Source: an uncultured Pelagibacteraceae bacterium (GTDB lineage Bacteria; Pseudomonadota; Alphaproteobacteria; Pelagibacterales; Pelagibacteraceae). From it: a stretch of DNA of 40,240 bases. The position numbers were made by a program, and so were the translations under genes. The notes beneath the pieces were generated by a model, which was given only the letters and a program-made list of their open reading frames with translations, searched no databases and was not told the DNA's origin. The stretch is taken from NCBI GenBank assembly GCA_902537905.1, contig CACBDD010000005.1:1-40240 (forward strand), written 5' to 3'. The first letter of the stretch is position 1. Each line of letters opens with the position of its first letter. Of this stretch, positions 34,239-40,240 are shown one piece after another.

Positions 34239-35189
34239 TTAACTTAAAATTTTATAAAATTGAGATGTTTTTTTAACAACAAAACTATTCACTTGAGGTG
34301 AATTTTCCGCCACTATCTTCATTTCCTTCATGTTTCCATTGCAATGAAGAGCTAGATTGCAACCTGCGCTGAATAAATTAATAGTATTAAGTTTTAAATC
34401 ATCGCTTAAGCTCTTCATAGATAAGTCATCTGAAATTAAAATATTTTTAAATCCTATGTTTTTTCTAATAATATTTATAATTTTCTTAGAATGTGTGGCG
34501 GTGTTATTTTTGTCAATTTTTGAATAGACAAGATGTCCTGTCATAGCAAATAAACATTTTTTATTTTTAAATGTCCAAAAATCATTTTTAAGAAGATATC
34601 CATGTGTTTTGTTAATAATTGGTGTTAAGTAATGACTATCAACTTTTGCTAAACCATGACCAGGTATATGCTTCATCACTGTCCCTATTGAGTTATTTTG
34701 AAATAATTCAATGCAAATATCTCCTAATTTAGAGACAATTTTTTTATTTTTTGAATAAGATCTATCCCCAATTACTTTGCTTGCACCATTAACTCTAAGA
34801 TCTAGTACTGGGACAGTATTGATATTAACACCGATTAAATTCAATAAATAAGAAGTTTTATCTACAAATAACCTATAAACGATTTCGAATTTTTTTTTAT
34901 CTTTATTAAACAAATCTCCAAAATATTCAGATGTCATATTATCAAAGGAAATTAAATCTCTTAGTCTATTAACCCTTCCACCTTCTTGATCAATCATGAT
35001 TGGATATTTGTTATCTTTAAAAATTTTTCTAATACTTGAGGTTAATTTTTTTACTTGATCAAAAGACTTAATATTTCTGGTAAAGAGAATAATTCCCCAA
35101 GGTTTTTGTTTTTTAAGAAATAGAATTTCATTATTAGATAACTTTGTTGATTTTAAACCAACTATGAAAGATTTTCTTTTACTTATCAT
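34239..35189 (-). CDS. nagZ: Beta-N-acetylhexosaminidase (glycoside hydrolase family 3)
   Basis: Cytoplasmic enzyme that removes GlcNAc from muropeptides during peptidoglycan recycling. Motifs: IMIDQEGGRVNRLRD, VMKHIPGHGLAKVDSHYLTP (with the flexible-loop Asp-His catalytic pair) and ILISDDLSMKSL with the nucleophile Asp. At 316 residues the length is normal. It overlaps the small membrane protein gene by eleven bases. It links functionally with the transglycosylase and carboxypeptidase found at 5240-8214. Confidence 0.92.
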   Translation of the reverse strand: MISKRKSFIVGLKSTKLSNNEILFLKKQKPWGIILFTRNIKSFDQVKKLTSSIRKIFKDNKYPIMIDQEGGRVNRLRDLISFDNMTSEYFGDLFNKDKKKFEIVYRLFVDKTSYLLNLIGVNINTVPVLDLRVNGASKVIGDRSYSKNKKIVSKLGDICIELFQNNSIGTVMKHIPGHGLAKVDSHYLTPIINKTHGYLLKNDFWTFKNKKCLFAMTGHLVYSKIDKNNTATHSKKIINIIRKNIGFKNILISDDLSMKSLSDDLKLNTINLFSAGCNLALHCNGNMKEMKIVAENSPQVNSFVVKKTSQFYKILS

Positions 35190-35442
35190 TATCTAATAAT
35201 TTCCAAAAATTAAATTTTTTCTTTTTCTCTTTGTTTGTTTGCTTAACATACTCAATTACATTTTGAGTATCATTCTCTAAAACTGGCAAATTTTTTGAAT
35301 ATAATTTTATTTTCTCGTCAATATTTTTATGAGATCTGTATGATTTTTTTTTATGTTCATCTGAAAAATAATATTTTCCTGTAAAAAAAATAAATAAAAG
35401 TATTACTAAAATGAATATTAAGTACTTTATTTCTTTAAGCAT
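35179..35442 (-). CDS. Small single-pass membrane protein, possible SPOR-protein remnant
   Basis: An 87-residue protein with one N-terminal helix (YLIFILVILLFIFFTGKYYF) and a highly charged Lys/Glu/Asn tail predicted outside the membrane. I recognise no domain. In many alphaproteobacteria the place between argS and nagZ holds a longer SPOR-domain cell-division protein with the same N-in, single-helix topology; here only the membrane part and a short stalk remain. Its ATG touches the argS stop and its end overlaps nagZ by eleven bases, so it is surely part of the operon and likely real. Confidence 0.7.
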   Translation of the reverse strand: MLKEIKYLIFILVILLFIFFTGKYYFSDEHKKKSYRSHKNIDEKIKLYSKNLPVLENDTQNVIEYVKQTNKEKKKKFNFWKLLDNDK

Positions 35443-37175
35443 TACATTTGATTGGGTGTATCAACACCAACGATATCCATACCTGTTTTAATAACATTAG
35501 AAATAGCCTTCAAAAAAATCAGTTTATCTGGTGACACTGTATTTTGATCATTAATAAATCTTTTTTCTGGAAATTGTTTTCCTAAATTCCAATAAGAATG
35601 AAATTCAGATGCTAAATCATATAAGTAAACAGGTATTCTATGTGGTTCTAATTTATTGCTTGCAGAGTCGATACATTTTGGCCACTCAGATAATTTTTTT
35701 AATATTTTAATTTCATCATTTGAATACTCGAAATTAAAATCATTTAATTCAATCTTTGAATTTAAATCTTTGTTTATGTGTCTGAAGACAGATGAAATTC
35801 TAGCGTAACAATATTGAACATAATATAATGGATTATCTTTAGATTTTTCTTTGACAGCATCAAAATCAAAATCTAATTCAACATCACTACTTCTGTTAAG
35901 CATAATAAATCTTGTTGCATCTTTTCCAACTTCTTCAATCAAATCATCTACTGTGATATAATCCCCTTTTCTTTTTGACATTTTAAAAGGTTTCTTATTT
36001 TTTATTAATTTTACTAACTGACTTATTTTACAAATTAATTTATCTTTTTTTCCTGAAAGAGCTTCAACAGATGAGGTAATCCGTTTTATATAACCAGCAT
36101 GATCTGCGCCTAGTATATTGATTAAATAATCAAATTTTCTATCAACTTTATTTTTATGATAGGCAACATCACTTGCAAAATAAGTCCATGTACCATCAGA
36201 TTTTTGAAGTGCACGATCTTTATCGTCACCAAAGTCAGTAGATTTAAATAATAATTGCTCCCTTTCAACCCAATCCTTGTTATCTTCACCAGCTGGTGCT
36301 TTAATTTTTCCTTTATAAATGAAGTTATTTTTTTCTAAAAAATCTATTACACTTTCAACTTCATTGTTTAAAACAATACTCTTTTCGCTTACAAAATTAT
36401 CATGATTAATACCCAAACTATTAAGATTATTTTTGATAAGCAAGAGCGCTTGCTCAATAGACAAAGCAGTCAATTTATCATTAATTTCATCAAAATTATC
36501 AAAGTTAAGACCTGAATTATTTGAAATAATATTTTTTGCAAAATCAATTAGATAATCTCCAGGATACAAATCAGGATTATCTTTAGGAAATGTCTCATTA
36601 AAATGAACTTCTCTAATTCTAAAATAAACTGATTTAGTAAAATTTATAATTTGGTTACCATAGTCATTTACATAGTATTCTTTTGTAACTTGATGTTTAT
36701 TAAAAATTAAAACATTAGAGATAACATCTCCTAGAATAGCACCTCGACAATGTCCCACATGTAAAGGGCCTGTTGGGTTTGCCGAAACAAACTCTACTAA
36801 ATAATTATTTTTTTTCTCTTTTTCATTTATTCCAAAACTATCTGCATTATTTGTAATATTTTTAATAAAATTTGACCAATAGGATGGTTTAAATTTAATA
36901 TTAATAAATCCTGGTTTGGCTACAGATATAGTTTCAATTTGACTGTCTTTATTTTTAATTTCGGGAGCAAGTTTTTCCGCAAGCTCTAGTGGTGAAGTTT
37001 TATTAATTTTTGACAAAACCATCGCAACATTCGTTGATATGTCACAATCAAATTTTGGTGGAGGTATTTCTGCATTAATACCATTAAAACTTTTAGGAAT
37101 TTCTAGTTGATTATTTTTATTTAAATCAACAATTATAGATTTAATCTTATCTAAATATAATTCAAAAATATTCAT
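35442..37175 (-). CDS. argS: Arginyl-tRNA synthetase
   Basis: Class I synthetase charging tRNA-Arg. The N-terminal Add-1 domain precedes the HIGH motif, written HVGH in ANPTGPLHVGHCRGAILGD; KMSKRKGDYITVDDLIEEVG is the KMSK loop, and the helical anticodon-binding domain ends the protein with a DALRxR-like region. At 577 residues the length is normal. It overlaps dgt by four bases and the small membrane protein gene by one. Confidence 0.97.
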   Translation of the reverse strand: MNIFELYLDKIKSIIVDLNKNNQLEIPKSFNGINAEIPPPKFDCDISTNVAMVLSKINKTSPLELAEKLAPEIKNKDSQIETISVAKPGFINIKFKPSYWSNFIKNITNNADSFGINEKEKKNNYLVEFVSANPTGPLHVGHCRGAILGDVISNVLIFNKHQVTKEYYVNDYGNQIINFTKSVYFRIREVHFNETFPKDNPDLYPGDYLIDFAKNIISNNSGLNFDNFDEINDKLTALSIEQALLLIKNNLNSLGINHDNFVSEKSIVLNNEVESVIDFLEKNNFIYKGKIKAPAGEDNKDWVEREQLLFKSTDFGDDKDRALQKSDGTWTYFASDVAYHKNKVDRKFDYLINILGADHAGYIKRITSSVEALSGKKDKLICKISQLVKLIKNKKPFKMSKRKGDYITVDDLIEEVGKDATRFIMLNRSSDVELDFDFDAVKEKSKDNPLYYVQYCYARISSVFRHINKDLNSKIELNDFNFEYSNDEIKILKKLSEWPKCIDSASNKLEPHRIPVYLYDLASEFHSYWNLGKQFPEKRFINDQNTVSPDKLIFLKAISNVIKTGMDIVGVDTPNQM

Positions 37176-38290
37176 TTATTATCGTTATAAAGGTTAATTG
37201 CAAATCTATCCGTCATTCCAGATATAAAATCTGAAATAGCTCTATATTTATCTTTAGTCAATTGATCTTTAGACAAAAATTTTCTTGGTTTTGATTTAAT
37301 TATTTTAAATAATTTCTTAATTATCGATTTACCCTTTTGGTTCTTTAGTAATACTGACTTGTTATCGTACATTTTGTGTCTTAAGAAAGATTTAATTTCT
37401 TTTTCTGCATTCTTAATTTGATCAGAAAAACAAACGATTAACTCATTAGATTTAGGCACATCTTTGTAAGATTTTACCTGAAGCTTTTGAATATTTTTCT
37501 GAGTATTATTTAATAAATCTCTAACCATTAGATCAATTGAATCTCTTATAATTTGATAAATTGCAATTTTATAATTTTTACTAGTAATTTTATTCCTATA
37601 TTTTTTATGAATATTTTTAAAAAAATCTATTTCAACTAATTCTTCCATTTTAAACATGTTAGCTTTTATTCCATCTTGAATATCATGATTGTTATATGCA
37701 ATGTCATCTGAAATAGCTGAAATTTGAGCTTCAAGAGATGGAAATGAATTAAATTTAATTTTACCTTTAAAAGTTTTTACCCCTATTAACTTGTTAACCA
37801 AATGAATGTCCTCAACGGGTCCGTTATGTTTAAGAAGACCTTCTAACGTTTCTATAGTTAAGTTTAATCCTTTAAACTTAAAATATTTATTTTCTAAAAA
37901 CATAACTATTCTTAATGTTTGAAGGTTGTGATCAAATCCACCATAATTCTCCATACATTCATGTAAGGCATCTTCTCCAGCATGACCGAACGGAGTGTGG
38001 CCTAGATCATGTGCTAAACTTAAAGTTTCAGTTAAATCCTCGTTTAATTTTAAATATTTTGCTATCGATCTTGCTATTTGAGCAACTTCTATTGAGTGAG
38101 TAATCCTAGTTCTAAAATGATCTCCTTCAGTATTCACAAACACTTGGGTTTTATGTTTTAACCTTCTAAATGATGCACTATGAATAATACGATCTCTATC
38201 TCTTTGAAAAGGAGATCGATATTTTGAATTAGCTTCCTTAATTAGTCTGCCTTTACTTTTGTATACCCCTAACAAAGCGTCTTTTTTCAT
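37172..38290 (-). CDS. dgt: Deoxyguanosinetriphosphate triphosphohydrolase-like protein
   Basis: HD-domain dNTP triphosphohydrolase, which splits dNTPs to nucleoside and triphosphate. The N-terminus has SPFQRDRDRIIHSASFRRLKHKTQVF, and the HD ligands are in RTRITHSIEVAQIARSIA, SLAHDLGHTPFGHAGE and ISDDIAYNNHDIQDG. At 372 residues it is the usual size of the alphaproteobacterial dgt-like group. It is the first gene of the long minus-strand run down to secF and is divergent from erpA over 50 bases. Confidence 0.94.
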   Translation of the reverse strand: MKKDALLGVYKSKGRLIKEANSKYRSPFQRDRDRIIHSASFRRLKHKTQVFVNTEGDHFRTRITHSIEVAQIARSIAKYLKLNEDLTETLSLAHDLGHTPFGHAGEDALHECMENYGGFDHNLQTLRIVMFLENKYFKFKGLNLTIETLEGLLKHNGPVEDIHLVNKLIGVKTFKGKIKFNSFPSLEAQISAISDDIAYNNHDIQDGIKANMFKMEELVEIDFFKNIHKKYRNKITSKNYKIAIYQIIRDSIDLMVRDLLNNTQKNIQKLQVKSYKDVPKSNELIVCFSDQIKNAEKEIKSFLRHKMYDNKSVLLKNQKGKSIIKKLFKIIKSKPRKFLSKDQLTKDKYRAISDFISGMTDRFAINLYNDNK

Positions 38291-38340
38291 CCTTTAATTA
38301 AAATAATTAAGTATTATATTAGTAATATCAGTGTTGAGAC

Positions 38341-38658
38341 ATGATTAAAGAAATTAAATTTACAGATAATGCGTTAAAACAAATAGAAAGTTTGTTAGCA
38401 AAAAAAGACAAAGGATCTTTTTTTAGAATCGCAATTAAAGGTGGGGGTTGTTCGGGCTTTCAATACGAATTCACTTTTGAAAAATCAAAACAAGATGACG
38501 ATCTAAATTATCAAAATATTTTAATTGATAAAACTTCTGCAGATTTACTTAAAGGATCTGAAGTTGATTATGTTTCTGAGTTAATAGGTGAACAGTTTAA
38601 AATATCTAACCCACAAACAAAATCTTCTTGTGGTTGCGGTGTTTCTTTTTCACTTTAA
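38341..38658 (+). CDS. erpA: Iron-sulfur cluster insertion protein ErpA/HesB type
   Basis: A-type carrier that delivers iron-sulfur clusters to target proteins. The three cluster-binding cysteines are in place: Cys37 in GGGCSGFQYEF, and Cys97 and Cys99 in SSCGCGVSFSL at the C-terminus. At 105 residues the length is normal. ErpA versus IscA cannot be fixed from the sequence alone, but the dgt/erpA/xthA neighbourhood is the one seen for erpA in alphaproteobacteria. Its stop and the next start overlap as TAATG. Confidence 0.93.
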   Translation: MIKEIKFTDNALKQIESLLAKKDKGSFFRIAIKGGGCSGFQYEFTFEKSKQDDDLNYQNILIDKTSADLLKGSEVDYVSELIGEQFKISNPQTKSSCGCGVSFSL

Positions 38659-39434
38659 TGCTAATTTCATCCTGGAATGTCAATTCTGTAAGAGCAAGAA
38701 TTGAAAATATCAAAAGTTATTTATTAAAATATAAACCAGATATTTTAATGATGCAGGAAATCAAAACTGAGGATGTCAATTTTCCTTATGATGATTTTTC
38801 TTCAATGAATTATGAAAGTCACGTATTTGGTCAAAAAAGTTATAATGGTGTAGCAATTATTTCTAAAAATAAATTAAAAAACATTAAAACTGATTTAATT
38901 AAGGATAAATTAAAACAATCAAGAATAATTTCTGCTGAATTTGAACATAAGAAAAAAAATATTCAATTAATTAATATATACACACCAAATGGAAATCCTG
39001 TTGATACTGAAAAATATGATTACAAAAAAAATTGGCTTGATCAATTAATTAAACAACTAAAAACTTTATCCAAGAAAAATCCAAATTTAATTCTAGCTGG
39101 CGATTTTAATATAATTCCATCAGCAGAAGATGTTTACAATGTAAAAAGTTTTGAGGATGACGCATTATATAGATTAGAAATCAGAAAAAAATTTAGAGAG
39201 ATGATAAATTTAGGTTTCAACGATGTGTTTAGATATTTTAATGAAGAGAAAGAAGGATATACTTTTTGGGATTATATGAGGGGTGCTTGGCAAAAAAATA
39301 ATGGAATGAGAATTGATCATTTTTTAGTGTCTAATTCATTAATTGATCAAATTAAGGATATAAATATCAATAAAGATCCTCGTGGAAGAGAAAAACCTTC
39401 TGATCACACACCAATTGAAATTACTTTAACTTAA
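38658..39434 (+). CDS. xthA: Exodeoxyribonuclease III
   Basis: AP endonuclease and 3'-5' exonuclease of base-excision repair. The fold begins ISSWNVNSVRARIENIKSYL; the metal Glu is in MMQEIKTED, the active-site segment is LAGDFNIIPS, and the terminal REKPSDHTPIEI carries the catalytic Asp-His. The track starts the ORF at 38628, inside erpA (MWLRCFFF...). I prefer the ATG at 38658, whose TAATG overlap with erpA suggests coupling and whose MLISSWNVNS fits the family start, giving 258 residues. The stop overlaps the convergent dehydrogenase by nine bases. Confidence 0.95.
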   Translation: MLISSWNVNSVRARIENIKSYLLKYKPDILMMQEIKTEDVNFPYDDFSSMNYESHVFGQKSYNGVAIISKNKLKNIKTDLIKDKLKQSRIISAEFEHKKKNIQLINIYTPNGNPVDTEKYDYKKNWLDQLIKQLKTLSKKNPNLILAGDFNIIPSAEDVYNVKSFEDDALYRLEIRKKFREMINLGFNDVFRYFNEEKEGYTFWDYMRGAWQKNNGMRIDHFLVSNSLIDQIKDININKDPRGREKPSDHTPIEITLT

Positions 39435-40240
39435 AGATTTAATTTTATTAACTAACTCTTCGTTTATATTTCTTGGACCAGTGTCCAATCTATTTTTATG
39501 ACGTCTTTCTCCTGGCAATCTTACTTCACCCATTGATTTCATCTTCTCAAAAAATTCTTCCGCATGTTTTTGCCAGTTAGTTCCTGAAGTTTTATCTGGA
39601 CTTATTGCCAATATAAATTCACCACCACTTGGAGGACCACCATCGTTATTATCTTTAGCTGCAGTTTCGTAACTAAAATTATCACCTACTAAAGCACCTG
39701 CTAATAATTCTACCATCATTGCAATTGCAGAACCTTTATAACTACCAAAAGGTAATAAAACTCCACCATCAGCAATTTCACCTGGATCAGTTGTTTCTTT
39801 ACCCTCTTTAGTTAATCCTGTTCCAAGTGGAACTTTGTGCCCTTCTCTTTTAGCAACCTGAACTTCTCCCATTGCCATCGATGCTGTTGCCATATCATAA
39901 ACAACTGGAGTTTTACCAGGTCTAGGCCAAGCAAATGAAATTGGGTTCGTTCCAAATAATGGTTTTATAGCACCCGCAGGTGCTACAGCAGGTTTGTAAG
40001 ATGTACATGCAAATGCAACTAAACCTTCTACTGCTAACTTTTCTGTTTCAGGCCACATAGCAGCCATATGATGTGAATTATTTATTGCTAACACTGCAAC
40101 ACCATTTTCTTTTGCAGCTTTTGCTAATTCCGGTAAACCTTTATTTAAAACAACAGGTGCTAAGCAATTATTTCCCTCAACTTTAATTACTGATGGAGAT
40201 ATTTTTTTTACTTCAGGTTTCCCTTTACCATTTATCTTTC
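39426..40240 (-). CDS. Malate/L-lactate dehydrogenase family oxidoreductase (partial)
   Basis: NAD(P)-dependent reductase of the Ldh2/YlbC family (malate, sulfolactate, ureidoglycolate, or cyclic-imine reductases). The track shows only 222 residues from an internal GTG, but the frame stays open to the window edge: upstream codons read NCLAPVVLNKGLPELAKAAK, so the 5' end is cut off. Family segments are NSHHMAAMWPETE (catalytic His region), FGTNPISFAWPRPG, VYDMATASMAMGEV and LLPFGSYKGSAIAMMVELLAGALVG. It resembles the Delta1-piperideine/pyrroline-2-carboxylate reductase branch about as much as malate dehydrogenases, so the substrate is open. It converges on xthA. Confidence 0.88.
   Translation of the reverse strand, partial: KINGKGKPEVKKISPSVIKVEGNNCLAPVVLNKGLPELAKAAKENGVAVLAINNSHHMAAMWPETEKLAVEGLVAFACTSYKPAVAPAGAIKPLFGTNPISFAWPRPGKTPVVYDMATASMAMGEVQVAKREGHKVPLGTGLTKEGKETTDPGEIADGGVLLPFGSYKGSAIAMMVELLAGALVGDNFSYETAAKDNNDGGPPSGGEFILAISPDKTSGTNWQKHAEEFFEKMKSMGEVRLPGERRHKNRLDTGPRNINEELVNKIKSLS

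Noticed and set aside
38309-38335. Near-palindrome ATATTA-G-TAATAT upstream of erpA as an iron regulator site
   Set aside because: Short, purely AT-rich, and overlapping likely promoter elements; such matches are expected by chance at this base composition.
38628-38657. Upstream start of xthA given in the ORF track
   Set aside because: It lies inside erpA and adds MWLRCFFFTL, which does not fit the family; the TAATG-coupled ATG at 38658 gives the usual N-terminus.
39426-40094. The 222-residue ORF as a complete dehydrogenase
   Set aside because: The track starts at an internal GTG; the frame is open to the window end with family-like sequence, so the gene is truncated by the window.

Overview
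The window is very AT-rich, gene-dense and almost free of spacers. It looks like a streamlined marine alphaproteobacterium of the SAR11 / Candidatus Pelagibacter type. This rests on composition, reduced protein lengths, stop codons that overlap between convergent genes, and alphaproteobacterial gene order (argS - small membrane protein - nagZ - scpA - scpB - tatABC - serS - yajC - secDF; holB-tmk; sdhE/recG; dgt/erpA). I ran no database search; family calls come from reading motifs.

Layout. 1-648: end of an NhaA-like antiporter and an exported glutathione peroxidase. 643-9079 (minus): a tightly packed run of MBL hydrolase, TatD, metG, holB, tmk, D,D-carboxypeptidase, RlpA/SPOR-like lipoprotein, MltB-like transglycosylase and RarD, mixing replication, translation and wall remodelling. 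9080-14568: an accessory island inside a tRNA-Ser(UGA) locus. 14574-23906: sdhE, recG, DUF502 protein, M48 lipoprotein protease, tRNA-Lys, tgt, cyclophilin, coaD, gyrA, ssb. 23996-27501 (plus): uvrA and a PuuD-like membrane protein. 27498-38290 (minus): secF, secD, yajC, serS, tatCBA, scpBA, nagZ, small membrane protein, argS, dgt. 38341-39434 (plus): erpA and xthA. 39426-end (minus): partial malate/L-lactate dehydrogenase-family oxidoreductase.

The exciting part is 9165-14568. The 5' half of tRNA-Ser, with its promoter, occurs three times; only the last copy is intact. The first two copies break exactly at the end of the 7-nt anticodon loop. Between successive copies lie two units of about 2.6 and 2.7 kb. 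Each carries a single gene, an exported caspase-like (C14) protein, and no integrase. Each unit has its own pair of 11-bp-period tandem repeats, one pair at each end, at conserved distances (115 bp and 107-108 bp) from the tRNA core. In unit A the repeat is CTTG-TACC-AAA; in unit B it is CTTG-AAGT-AAA. This is the architecture of attL/attR sites of tyrosine recombinases with arm-type sites. I infer two tandem, integrase-less, cargo-only integrative elements (satellite-like), presumably moved by helper integrases of different arm specificity. The two caspases share signal peptide, Ig-like domain and caspase domain but have unrelated, modular, cysteine-paired N-terminal regions joined by PSQTQ-type linkers; one contains a TolA-C-like domain. 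That pattern suggests variable periplasmic sensors on a constant effector, possibly for defence against phages or bacteriocins.

Outside the island the genes are housekeeping. Oddities include a Tgt lacking two of its zinc cysteines, an RlpA-like protein lacking the usual catalytic signature, a PuuD domain without its cytochrome, and a possible 25-residue membrane microprotein.
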